A DNA stretch of 40,236 nucleotides from Paenacidovorax caeni (GCF_001298675.1 NZ_CYIG01000034.1:1-40236); one strand, 5' to 3'. Counted from the stretch's first letter, positions 8,685 through 17,311 are shown. Numbers and translations are program-made. The notes: generated by a model not told the origin, from the sequence alone.

Positions 8685-9038
8685 TGTTTTTCTCCTGAAC
8701 GCTATGCGCTGGTGACTGAGTGACACGCGCCCGCGCAATGCCCCGCCAGCTGGCTTCGGAGCCCGCGCGGGGCGGTGGAAAAAGGTGCCCGATGATAGTC
8801 GAAGCAGGCAGGGCTGCGGCCAGCTGCATGCCGTACGTTTCGATGAAGCACTGCACTGCGCTGAGCCCGATGAAGGTTGGCACAGGCGGGCCAAGGTTGA
8901 GAGTACATGGCCGCCGAGATGGCAAACGCATTCTTGCCTTGCTCAGGGGGCATGCATGCGCCATTTTTCGGAATGGCTGTGAGGATCCAAATTTGTATTA
9001 CAATGCGTAGCTCTGCAAAGCAAGGTTTTGTGGGTAGT
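8685..9038. promoter_or_regulatory. Gap between fabI and tRNA-Thr; likely divergent promoters
   Basis: This 354-base gap has no convincing gene: short open frames on both strands lack ribosome sites and protein-like sequence. A TACAAT hexamer at 8999-9004 is placed suitably for a -10 box of the tRNA gene, about 35 bases before its first base. I see no good -35 match. The fabI promoter should lie in the left part, but no clear consensus is visible. Confidence 0.35.
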
Positions 9039-9114
9039 GCCGGTGTAGCTCAGTCGGTAGAGCAGCTCATTCGTAATGAGAAGGTCGGGTGTTCGATTCA
9101 TCTCTCCGGCACCA
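9039..9114 (+). tRNA. tRNA-Thr (anticodon CGT)
   Basis: A 76-base cloverleaf: acceptor GCCGGTG with CTCCGGC, D-arm GCTCAGTCGGTAGAGC, anticodon loop TTCGTAA (anticodon CGT, reads ACG), T-loop TTCGATT, and encoded CCA. One U-U mismatch occurs in the acceptor stem (bases 6/67) and two G-U pairs in the T stem. It is the integration target of the adjacent island; the gene stays intact because the island's left end restores the 3' half. Confidence 0.93.
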
Positions 9115-9115
9115 A
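9066..9115 (+). repeat. Left attachment site, 50-bp direct repeat
   Basis: Starts CTCATTCGTAATGAGAAGG and ends CTCCGGCACCAA. It covers the tRNA-Thr anticodon stem to the 3' end plus one base. It is identical to 27021-27070. The bases on either side differ between the two copies, which fixes the limits. Confidence 0.93.
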
Positions 9116-9125
9116 GTCAGTAAAG

Positions 9126-9165
9126 AAAACCCCGCTATCGAAAAGGTAGCGGGGTTTTTCTTTTT
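9126..9165 (+). terminator. Terminator after tRNA-Thr, inside the island's left end
   Basis: Stem AAAACCCCGCTA / TAGCGGGGTTTT with a 9-base loop and trailing T-rich tract, 12 bases after the tRNA. It lies on the island side of the left attachment site, so the island brings its own terminator to replace the chromosomal one, which is now displaced to 27094. Confidence 0.85.
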
Positions 9166-9171
9166 CCGTCC

Positions 9172-9193
9172 GATGTAAGGGCGGATGTAAGAC
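9172..9193 (+). repeat. 22-bp end repeat, left copy (candidate integrase arm site)
   Basis: GATGTAAGGGCGGATGTAAG plus AC: two GATGTAAG units 13 bases apart (start to start). The identical 22 bases occur in the same orientation at 26871-26892, upstream of the integrase gene. The placement just inside both island ends is that expected for arm-type integrase or Xis binding sites. Confidence 0.6.
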
Positions 9194-9894
9194 GATTTCT
9201 GCGACGGGTCCCAGGACACCGATACGAGTCGCGGCACCAATCATCTGCCAGCAACCCCATCCCAAGTCGTCAGTTCGGAATCGGTGAAGTCTTGCCGGGG
9301 CCGGTTGCCTTCCCGCTTCTGGCCAACACGCCATCCTTTCATGAAAGGACGGCACCGCTGTATCCTGTCATCGTATCTGGGCCCTTCAAGCTGGCCTGCA
9401 CGTATTGACACTTGGCCCCCCAAACTAACCGACACCCTGGTTGAGCAGCCATGAAAGTAGATTCGGAAAACATTCAGCCCCGACGCCATAGCAGACTGGA
9501 GCATGTAGATATCACTACTGCAGAGGGTGACCCCGTACCACACGCTACCGGCCGCAACCGTCAAGTCAATGTTGAAGGGGCGAACACTGATCTCGACTGG
9601 TGGCGCATCCCGGACACCCCAAAGAGCTTCCTGGACAAAGTGGTCGCAGCGATCCGGCCCAAGTGACAGTGCCGGTGCTTTGAATCAAGGGCATGCCGCC
9701 CATCCGCGCTCTTCCGCTTTATGGGGTTGCCACACCCGATCAATGGCTCAAGACTGCGCCAGAACAGCCTTCGTAATCAGCAGTTGCGGCGGGAATGTTT
9801 CCAGCATTGCCGTTACCCCTCGCCCGACTGTGCAGTTGCTTCAACGTCCTGAAGTGGCTTCGTTGGTAGGATGCGGCAAGGGAGATGTAACTGA
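9194..9894. other. 700-base stretch without a clear gene at the island's left end
   Basis: Apart from the doubtful small frame at 9451-9666, I see no coding signal, tRNA or long repeat. The region must contain the promoter of the cargo operon, but I could not find a convincing -35/-10 pair. A TTGACA at 9405-9410 has no matching -10 at the right distance. It may be a relic of lost genes. Confidence 0.4.
9451..9666 (+). CDS. Possible small hypothetical protein or gene remnant
   Basis: A 71-codon frame starting MKVDSENIQPRRHSRLEHVD and ending LDWWRIPDTPKSFLDKVVAA plus IRPK. The last third looks protein-like, but there is no strong ribosome site before the ATG and I recognise no family. It could be the tail of a decayed gene. 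Confidence 0.25.
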   Translation: MKVDSENIQPRRHSRLEHVDITTAEGDPVPHATGRNRQVNVEGANTDLDWWRIPDTPKSFLDKVVAAIRPK

Positions 9895-12800
9895 ATGAGC
9901 AATAAAACGGGCAATGATCTTTTTATCGTTGATAACAGCGATGACGAATGGAAGGTGCTGAGCTACCTCTCAGAATGGTCTGAAATTTCCTCTCGGTTCG
10001 ACATTGCCACGGGCTACTTCGAGATAGGAGCCTTGCTGGCGCTGGATGGGAAGTGGCAAAAGCTCGACCAGATTCGCATCCTTATGGGCGACGAAGTCAC
10101 CAAACGAACCCACCGCGCGTTTGCAGAGGGCATTGCCCGTATCACCGGCCAGCTCGACGACAGCATTGAGCGCGAGAAAGCCAAGAACGATTTCCTTTCA
10201 GGTGTTCCGGCCATCGTGCAAGCCATCGCCAGCGGAAAAATCAAGTGCCGGGTTTACACAAAAAAGAAATTCCACGCCAAGGCATACATCACCCACTCCA
10301 AGTTGGCGGTGGTGGGCTCGTCTGCGCTGGTTGGCTCCAGCAATTTCACGTTTCCTGGGTTGACCGGCAACGTTGAACTCAACGTCCAGTTGCGCCGAGA
10401 GGTCGAAGAACTGCAGCAGTGGTACGAGGCGCATTGGGATGAAGCCGAAGACGTATCTGCCGATGTGCTCAAGGTCATCGAACGGCACACACGCGAATAC
10501 TTGCCATTTGAGGTGTATGCCAAGTCGTTGCAGGAATATTTCCGCAACTACGAACAAACAGCCGGTGATTGGGAGCGCCACCACTCGCGGATGTACCCCA
10601 TCCTCGACCAGTACCAGCGCGATGGCTACGGCGCATTGCTCAAAATTGGTGGAAAGTTTGGTGGCGCCTTTCTGTGCGATGGCGTGGGCCTTGGCAAGAC
10701 CTTCGTAGGACTGATGCTGATTGAACGCCTGGTGAAGTTTGAGCGTAAAAAAGTGCTGCTCATCGTTCCAAAATCGGGGCGCGAGCCTGTTTGGGAATCG
10801 GCGCTGCGCACCTACCTGCCCGAGCTGTTTGGCGTCTTTTCCAACCTGGTGGTCATCAATCACACCGATCTGCAGCGTGGCGGTGAATGGATCGAACGCC
10901 TTCAGCGCATCAAAGACCAGGCCGACGTGGTTGTGATGGATGAGGCGCACCACTTTCGCAACCCCAGCACAAAAAAGGACACATCCCGCTACTGGCAGAT
11001 GCAGGACCTGGCCAAGGGCAAGCAGGTGTTCATGCTCACCGCCACGCCCATCAATAACAGGTTGATCGACCTGCAACATTTGATCGAGCACTTCACCCAG
11101 CGCGATGCAGGCCACTTCAAAGAGACGCTGGGCATCCACTCGCTGTCTGGCTATTTCCGCAAGCTTGAAAAAGACCTGGCCAAACGCATGGGCGGCGAGT
11201 TGATAGAGAGCGAACTCCCCGGCATCGAAGCGAGCGACCTGCTATCCCAAGACAGTCTGTTCCGTTCGCTGGTCGTGCAACGCAGCCGCGCCTACGTCAA
11301 GCAAAGCCAGATCACGGCCGGCGCCAAAGAGGCCATGTTCCCCAAGCGCGAAGCCCCCAAGCTCGCCGAATACTCGGTCAAGAAGACCTACGGCAAATTG
11401 CTTGGCCTACTGGAAAAGGCTTTCAACAAAAAGCAGCCGCTGTTCACCCTGCCCATGTACTACCCATTGGCCTACAGCAAGGTACCGGTAGCCGATGGGT
11501 TTGCTGAAAACCGCCAGAAGCAGGTGGTGGGGTTGATCCGCATCCTGTTTTTGAAGCGCTTTGAAAGCTCAGCCCGCGCGTTTGAATCGTCATGCTGGCA
11601 ACTGCTCTACAAAGTCATGGCGTTTGTGCAGGTCAACAGCACCACCAAGCACGAGGTGGCGGCCTTTGAGCGCTGGAAGATCCACCACAGCGAATTGCTG
11701 GGCGACGTGCAAAAGCGCCAGAGCGAGCTGTTTGACGACATTCCCGATAACGAGCAAGACGAGGATGTCATCCCCGAAGAAATGCTCGAAGCCGCAGACC
11801 GGCTTGAGCGGGACGAGTTCGACGTTCCGCAAATACTTTCCGAGTCGCTGCAAGACCTGAACCAGATTGCAGAATTCCTGAACGAGTTGCGCCAGTTCAA
11901 GCCCAGCCATGACGACAAACTCCGCGCCCTGATTCACCTGCTCAAAACCGACCCTGTCCTGAAAAAACACAAGGTCATGATCTTCAGCGAGTTCATGGCC
12001 ACTGCCCGCTACCTGGCCACGGAGCTGGAAAAAGCCGGTATCAAAGGCATTGACCAGATCGACTCAGGCACCAAGCGCAGCCGCAGCGACGTGATTCGCC
12101 AGTTTGCTCCCTACTACAACGGCATGACCAGCAGCGACCTGCAAGGCAAGGGGGAGCCGGAAACGCGTGTGCTGATTGCCACTGATGTGCTCAGTGAAGG
12201 CCTGAACCTGCAAGACGCCACGCGCCTCATCAACTACGACCTGCACTGGAACCCCGTGCGACTGATGCAGCGCATTGGTCGGGTGGACCGGCGCATGAAC
12301 CCCGAAATCGAAAAGAAATTGGTCAAAGACCACCCCGATGTCAAAGCCATTCGCGGCACCGTCGAGTACTGGAATTTTCTGCCCCCGGGCGAGCTGGATG
12401 AGCTTTTGAGCCTCTACAAAAAAGTTTCCAACAAAACCTTGCTGATCTCCAAAACGCTGGGCATTGAAACCGGCAAGTTGCTACGGCCTGACGATGAATT
12501 CGAAGCCCTCAGGAACTTCGACCAGGCCTACGAAGGCGAGCCTTCCGTGCTCGAAACCATGCACATTGAGTACCAGCGCCTGCTGGCCGCCCACCCCGAC
12601 CTGCCCGCCCGCCTGGAGGCATTGCCGGGGCGCGTATTCAGCGGCAAGGCCCACATCCAGCCCGGCACACAAGCCGTGTTCTTTTGCTTTGGCATTCCCG
12701 GCAAAGACAACACCATCACCGACGCGGCTCTGGACGCCGAGGCGTGGACGCTGGCTGCGGGCCGCACCGAATGGCTGCTGCTCGACCTGCAAACCGGCAA

Positions 12801-12999
12801 AGTGCTGGAAGACGCCGCTGCCATTGACGCCGTGATTCACTGCGAGCCCGAAACGCCGCGCCAGTGCCGCATCGCCCCATCAACGCTGGCCGAAGCACGC
12901 GCCAAGGTCGAAAAGCACTTGAAAAACGGCCACCTGCGCCAGGTTCAAGCCCCTGTAGGCGTCGGCCCGCAACTTATTGCGTGGATGGAATTGAACTGA
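9895..12999 (+). CDS. PLD-nuclease / SNF2-type helicase fusion (candidate defence effector)
   Basis: Protein of 1034 aa. Residues 1-190 form a phospholipase D-like domain with H127-x-K129 (KFHAKAYITH) and GSSNFT at 147-152. There is one HKD-type motif per chain, and the usual Asp is replaced by His134. From about 240 comes a complete SF2/SNF2 motor: Walker A GVGLGKT (263-269), DEAH (349-352), TATPINNR (382-389), ATDVLSEGLNLQ near 763 and QRIGRVDRR near 791. A ~130-aa C-terminal region follows. It probably translocates on DNA and cuts via the PLD domain, as separate chains do in DISARM (DrmC) or in R.NgoAVII/CglI restriction systems. It is first in a rightward operon; AAGGGAG lies 10 bases before the ATG. 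The substrate is unknown. Confidence 0.85.
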   Translation: MSNKTGNDLFIVDNSDDEWKVLSYLSEWSEISSRFDIATGYFEIGALLALDGKWQKLDQIRILMGDEVTKRTHRAFAEGIARITGQLDDSIEREKAKNDFLSGVPAIVQAIASGKIKCRVYTKKKFHAKAYITHSKLAVVGSSALVGSSNFTFPGLTGNVELNVQLRREVEELQQWYEAHWDEAEDVSADVLKVIERHTREYLPFEVYAKSLQEYFRNYEQTAGDWERHHSRMYPILDQYQRDGYGALLKIGGKFGGAFLCDGVGLGKTFVGLMLIERLVKFERKKVLLIVPKSGREPVWESALRTYLPELFGVFSNLVVINHTDLQRGGEWIERLQRIKDQADVVVMDEAHHFRNPSTKKDTSRYWQMQDLAKGKQVFMLTATPINNRLIDLQHLIEHFTQRDAGHFKETLGIHSLSGYFRKLEKDLAKRMGGELIESELPGIEASDLLSQDSLFRSLVVQRSRAYVKQSQITAGAKEAMFPKREAPKLAEYSVKKTYGKLLGLLEKAFNKKQPLFTLPMYYPLAYSKVPVADGFAENRQKQVVGLIRILFLKRFESSARAFESSCWQLLYKVMAFVQVNSTTKHEVAAFERWKIHHSELLGDVQKRQSELFDDIPDNEQDEDVIPEEMLEAADRLERDEFDVPQILSESLQDLNQIAEFLNELRQFKPSHDDKLRALIHLLKTDPVLKKHKVMIFSEFMATARYLATELEKAGIKGIDQIDSGTKRSRSDVIRQFAPYYNGMTSSDLQGKGEPETRVLIATDVLSEGLNLQDATRLINYDLHWNPVRLMQRIGRVDRRMNPEIEKKLVKDHPDVKAIRGTVEYWNFLPPGELDELLSLYKKVSNKTLLISKTLGIETGKLLRPDDEFEALRNFDQAYEGEPSVLETMHIEYQRLLAAHPDLPARLEALPGRVFSGKAHIQPGTQAVFFCFGIPGKDNTITDAALDAEAWTLAAGRTEWLLLDLQTGKVLEDAAAIDAVIHCEPETPRQCRIAPSTLAEARAKVEKHLKNGHLRQVQAPVGVGPQLIAWMELN

Positions 13000-13060
13000 G
13001 CAGGCGCCGCACCAGCGCAACCGCAACGGACAACAACCAGAAAACGAGAGGCACCACTGC

Positions 13061-16000
13061 ATGGCGACTTCACTAGACCCGCAAGCCGAAAAATTGCGGC
13101 GCATCCACACCATCCCGGCCCTGGTGACCTACCTGCACGACGAACTGGGCTGGCCCGTGGACGTAGACGACTGGGAAGACGCCATCTACGACTGGCAACC
13201 GCAGGAGCTCAACCTCAAGCCCGAGCATGCAGTGGCCATCAAATCCATCAAACAGCTGCGCCCGCTGGTCACCGGCCAGCCCTGGGGCATCTTTTTTGTG
13301 GACTTCGACAAGGGCAAGCTCCCCATTGTGGTACTGCGCCGCATGCTCAACGGCCTGGCCATCAAGAGCCGTGCCCAGGGCGGCGGCCACCAGACCTGGC
13401 TGGCGCGCGACCTCTTGTTTGTCTCCAGTTACGGAGAGGCCCAATCGCGCGAGATCACGCTGGCGCACTTCACCGACGAGTCCGAGTTGGGCGACCTGCC
13501 CACCCTGCGCGTGCTGGGCTGGGACGAAGCCGACACTGCCCTTGAACTCAGCTACGTGGCCAGAACGCTGAAAGAAAAGCTGCGCTGGCCCGCACAAACC
13601 GCCAGCAAGGCCGACCAGGACGCCTGGCGCGCCCAGTGGGCCGGCGCTTTCAGCCTGAAATACCGCCAGGTCATCAACGACAGCAAATCGCTGGCGCTGG
13701 CACTGGCCGACCTGGCCAAACGCATCCGCAGCCGCGCCAATGCCGTGTTGGCGCTGGAGAGCGACACCGGCCACCTGCGCCAGCTACACAAGGCCTTCAA
13801 AGAAAACCTGATTGCCGACCTGTCCTCCGATGGCTTTGCCGACATGTTCGCGCAAACCATCACCTACGGCTTGTTTACCGCGCGCGCCAGCCGCGACAGC
13901 GGTGCACTGGTGGCTGACAACCTCTCGGACATGGTGCCCAGCACCAACCCGTTTCTGAAAGAGTTGCTGGGCGATTTTTTGAGCGCGGGCGGCCGCGCCC
14001 GCCACAAGGCCAAGCGCGTGGACTTTGATGAACTGGGCATCAACGAAGTGGTCACCACCCTGCGCGATGTGCCCATGGACGCCGTTCTGCGCAGCTTCAA
14101 CGCCAGTAAGCCGGGCGACGACCCGGTGATCCACTTTTACGAAGACTTTCTGAAGGCCTACGACAGGGCCATGCGCGCCAAGCGCGGCGTCTTCTACACC
14201 CCCAGCCCCGTGGTGCAGTTCATCGTGCGCAGCGTCGATGAGATTTTAAGAACCGAGTTCGGCATTGAAGACGGCCTGGCCAGCACCATCACCTGGGGCG
14301 AGATGATGGCCCGCAAGCCAGAGCTGAAGCTGCCCAAGTTCTGCACCCCGGCCACGCCCTTTGTGCAAGTGCTCGACCCCGCTACCGGCACTGGCACCTT
14401 TCTCGTTGAAGTTATCACCCAGGTCCACATCCACATGCGCGCCAAGTGGGCGCAGCAAGGCAAGGTAACCAAAGCGCAATGGCAGCCGCTGTGGGTGGAT
14501 TACGTGCAGCAGCACCTGCTGCCGCGCCTGTATGCCTTCGAGTTGATGATGGCGCCCTACGCCATTGCCCACATGAAGATTGGCCTGAAACTGGCCGAGA
14601 CCGGCTACACCTTTCCCGACGGCGGGCCGCGTGTGAATGTGTTTTTGACCAATGCGCTGGAGCCTGCGCACCCAGTTCAGGCACAACTGGAAACCATGGC
14701 GCCGATGCTGGCGCACGAGGCAGCTGCGGCGAACCGGGTGAAGGAGCAACTGGCAGCGACGGTAGTGGTGGGGAATCCGCCATATTCACTTCAATCAGCA
14801 AATATGGAGCCGGCTCATAGAGCGCTTATTGATGCATACAAGTATGTAAACGGCGTAAAAATTGTAGAAAAGGGTGCACTACAGTTTGAGAAAAACCTTA
14901 ACGATGACTACGTGAAGTTCATACGTTTTGCGGAGCTGAGGTTAGAAGCACCCGGCATTGGTGCCCTGGGAATTATTACCAACCACACATTTCTGGAAAA
15001 TGGCACTTTGCGTGGCCTTAGGGCCAGCCTGCTGGATTCCTTCAACACAATTTGGCTTTGTGATTTGAATGGCAATGCCAACAAACAAGAGCGGTTAGCT
15101 GATGGTAGCACCGACGAAAACGTGTTCGAAATAAAGCAAGGCGTTTCAATTACTATTGCTGCGAAAGGAAATTTGCAGAAGCGCGATAGCGTTTATAGGA
15201 CTGAAATGAGGGGGACTCAAGCAACAAAGCTTGAATGGCTATTGACCGCGTCGATAAGCAAGACTACTTGGGCAGCAATCCGCCCGATTGCTCCAAAATT
15301 TGCTTTCCTACCCACAAATTCGCAGTTTAATGAGTATGAAGCTTTCCATCCCATTGATTCTGTGTTGCTCTTATCTGGTGCGGGTTATATCACAGCGAGA
15401 GATAGTTTGGTAATCGACTTTGATCGAGCACGGTTAACTAAACGAATCAGTGAAGTGCAGGATTTCCAAGGAGATAATCAGTCACTATTGGAAAAATTTA
15501 AAATATCCGGGAAAAAAGGGTGGGACGTAAGTGCAGCCAGATCCGCACTAAAGGCTGTTAATATCTCTCGTGCGATTATTCCCACTGTTTATCGCCCCTT
15601 TGACGAACGATGGACTTTCTACGACAGCAGCTTGGTTTGGGGAAGATCTTGGCCAACAATGCGGCATGTTGTCGGAATTGAACGCAACTTGTCGTTGACG
15701 ACGGTAAAGCAAGTCGCTGAACGTGAGGGCTATTCGCACACGACGGTGGCGATCTATCCAGTCGACAACCGGGCAATGTTTAGCAGCCGGGGAGTTGCAC
15801 TGATATTTCCACTTTGGAAGATTGGAACTCCTGGCACAGACGGCGCCCATGCGTCCGCAAAAACCACGAATTTGTCGAATTCGTTTGTCGCAGCTTTTCA
15901 TTCCGCCCTCAAGCTAACCCTCGCCGACTACCGGCCCGAAGACACCGCCGCCCCGCTGCACGCCGAGAAAATCTTCCATTACATCTACGCCGTGCTGCAC

Positions 16001-17254
16001 AGCCCGGCCTACCGCCAGCGTTACGCCGCCTTTTTGCGCACCGATTTTCCGCGCATCCCCATCCCCGGCTCGCGCGCCGTGTTCGATGCGCTGGCGCGAC
16101 TGGGCAGCCAACTGGTGCAATGGCATTTGCTGGAGCACCCGGATGCTTCGAAAATAATAGCTACCAGCGCAAGACCAGTAAGCGCTACAGCCTTTTTTGG
16201 CACTGATTTCAGTTTGCAGAAGGTGGCAGAGAAGGGCAAAGCCATCGCCGATCTGTCGGGCGATGTGGGGAAGGTGTTCATCAACGCCAGCAGCGGCTTT
16301 GCCAACGTGCGCCAAGGCGTGTGGCAGCACACCATTGGCGGCTACCAGGTGCTGCACAAATGGCTGGACGACCGGCGCAAAGCAGGCCGCAGCCTGAGCC
16401 CGGACGACATCACCCACTGGCTGCGCGTGTATGCCGCGCTCGAAGCCACGCAAACGCTGATGCAGCAGGTCGATACCGCCATTGACGCCCACGGCGGCTG
16501 GCCCGGCACCGCAGGTGCCTCGTCAGGTTCAGCGTTCAGCCAAAACCACCCGCCACCCGACGCCGCCACGCTGGCGGCCGAGCAGATGGCGCAAAAAGAG
16601 CAAGCCAAGGCACACAAAAAGGCCGCAGCCGCTTCAAAAAAGAAAGCTGCTTACGCAAGCCCTACGGGCGCCAACAGCCTTTTTGACTTTGATGACGACT
16701 TGGACGCTTTGGCCGAAGCATCAGGAGCACCCCCGCGCCCAAAAGCTGAGGCCACCCCTGCCAAGGCAGCGGGTGGCCAAGCGGCAGCCACCTCAAACAA
16801 GGCCGACGACATCACCGATGCACAGGCCATGTGCGCCCTGCGCGCGGTGCTGGCGCAATCGGGCCCCCTGGCCCGAGCCGAGTTGATCCGCGATACCGCC
16901 CGCAAGCTGGGTTGTGTCCGCACCACCAAGGCGGTGGCTGGAGTGCTTGACAACGCCATCCGTCGCGCAGTGGGCCGGGGCATTGCACAAAACCACGGCG
17001 GGCATCTGAGCCTGTTGGTCAGCAAGGTGGAAGACTATGACCGCGAGTTTCTCAAGCAACAGCTGCTGAAGGTCATACCGGCGTCGGGCGTGGACAAGGC
17101 CCAGCTACCCGTTCAATTTGCACGACACCTCGGTTTTGCACGGGTGGGCCCCGTCATCGAGAGCACGGTTTGGAGCCTTGTGCGCAGCCTGCAACGCGCG
17201 GGCCGGGTGCAGCTAGAGGGGCGCGGCAACGCAGCCCGGTATCGACGGGCTTGA
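13061..17254 (+). CDS. N6-adenine DNA methyltransferase, type ISP/Eco57I-like, with C-terminal winged-helix region
   Basis: Protein of 1397 aa. Residues 1-350 are an N-terminal domain without a convincing PD-(D/E)xK motif. The methylase core has a helical lead-in ending in KRGVFYTPSPVVQF, SAM motif I VLDPATGTGTF at about 436-446, and catalytic motif IV NPPY at about 571-574. The target-recognition part (about 600-960) is followed by YIYAVLHSPAYRQRYAAFL, typical of type ISP/IIG methylases. A Lys/Ala-rich charged linker (about 1165-1250) leads to two tandem winged-helix-like segments (1251-1397). It should methylate adenine in a specific site and mark self DNA for the upstream motor-nuclease. 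It lies 61 bases after that gene, with its own AGAGG site. The recognition part is AT-rich, and a short genomic repeat encodes part of it at 16151-16197. Confidence 0.88.
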   Translation: MATSLDPQAEKLRRIHTIPALVTYLHDELGWPVDVDDWEDAIYDWQPQELNLKPEHAVAIKSIKQLRPLVTGQPWGIFFVDFDKGKLPIVVLRRMLNGLAIKSRAQGGGHQTWLARDLLFVSSYGEAQSREITLAHFTDESELGDLPTLRVLGWDEADTALELSYVARTLKEKLRWPAQTASKADQDAWRAQWAGAFSLKYRQVINDSKSLALALADLAKRIRSRANAVLALESDTGHLRQLHKAFKENLIADLSSDGFADMFAQTITYGLFTARASRDSGALVADNLSDMVPSTNPFLKELLGDFLSAGGRARHKAKRVDFDELGINEVVTTLRDVPMDAVLRSFNASKPGDDPVIHFYEDFLKAYDRAMRAKRGVFYTPSPVVQFIVRSVDEILRTEFGIEDGLASTITWGEMMARKPELKLPKFCTPATPFVQVLDPATGTGTFLVEVITQVHIHMRAKWAQQGKVTKAQWQPLWVDYVQQHLLPRLYAFELMMAPYAIAHMKIGLKLAETGYTFPDGGPRVNVFLTNALEPAHPVQAQLETMAPMLAHEAAAANRVKEQLAATVVVGNPPYSLQSANMEPAHRALIDAYKYVNGVKIVEKGALQFEKNLNDDYVKFIRFAELRLEAPGIGALGIITNHTFLENGTLRGLRASLLDSFNTIWLCDLNGNANKQERLADGSTDENVFEIKQGVSITIAAKGNLQKRDSVYRTEMRGTQATKLEWLLTASISKTTWAAIRPIAPKFAFLPTNSQFNEYEAFHPIDSVLLLSGAGYITARDSLVIDFDRARLTKRISEVQDFQGDNQSLLEKFKISGKKGWDVSAARSALKAVNISRAIIPTVYRPFDERWTFYDSSLVWGRSWPTMRHVVGIERNLSLTTVKQVAEREGYSHTTVAIYPVDNRAMFSSRGVALIFPLWKIGTPGTDGAHASAKTTNLSNSFVAAFHSALKLTLADYRPEDTAAPLHAEKIFHYIYAVLHSPAYRQRYAAFLRTDFPRIPIPGSRAVFDALARLGSQLVQWHLLEHPDASKIIATSARPVSATAFFGTDFSLQKVAEKGKAIADLSGDVGKVFINASSGFANVRQGVWQHTIGGYQVLHKWLDDRRKAGRSLSPDDITHWLRVYAALEATQTLMQQVDTAIDAHGGWPGTAGASSGSAFSQNHPPPDAATLAAEQMAQKEQAKAHKKAAAASKKKAAYASPTGANSLFDFDDDLDALAEASGAPPRPKAEATPAKAAGGQAAATSNKADDITDAQAMCALRAVLAQSGPLARAELIRDTARKLGCVRTTKAVAGVLDNAIRRAVGRGIAQNHGGHLSLLVSKVEDYDREFLKQQLLKVIPASGVDKAQLPVQFARHLGFARVGPVIESTVWSLVRSLQRAGRVQLEGRGNAARYRRA
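14775..15900 (+). other. AT-rich segment covering the methylase target-recognition region
   Basis: Immediately after the NPPY codons the composition falls sharply: 23 of 60 bases are G/C at 14821-14880 against 39 of 60 at 14581-14640. It returns to GC-rich at about 15900, where the conserved C-terminal part begins. Codon choice also changes to A/T-ending codons. The reading frame is continuous. This is the pattern of a swapped specificity segment. Confidence 0.7.
16151..16197 (+). repeat. Short TAGCT-AGCGC repeat (copy B) in frame inside the methylase gene
   Basis: AAAATAATAGCTACCAGCGC, then AAGACCAGTAAGCGCTACAG and CCTTTTTT. It has the same inverted-arm layout as the intergenic copies (AGCGC ... 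AAGCGCTA). It encodes KIIATSARPVSATAFF without breaking the frame, between the conserved type ISP block and the next conserved block. Confidence 0.65.
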
Positions 17255-17311
17255 CCGTTGGCCTGAACACCCAGAGACGACGCCCTGCCACAACATCCCA
17301 GGAGACTACTG

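Noticed and set aside
9115-9894. Insertion sequence at the island's left end
   Set aside because: No transposase frame, terminal inverted repeats or target duplication could be found in the gene-poor stretch.
9527-9898. A 123-codon frame overlapping the start of the PLD-helicase gene (ATGA overlap)
   Set aside because: Ser/Ala/Arg-rich with no family similarity and no ribosome site; the overlap seems accidental.
13061-17254. BREX methylase PglX
   Set aside because: NPPY and size fit loosely, but no PglZ, BrxC or BrxB-type genes are nearby, and the C-terminal type ISP block with winged helices differs.
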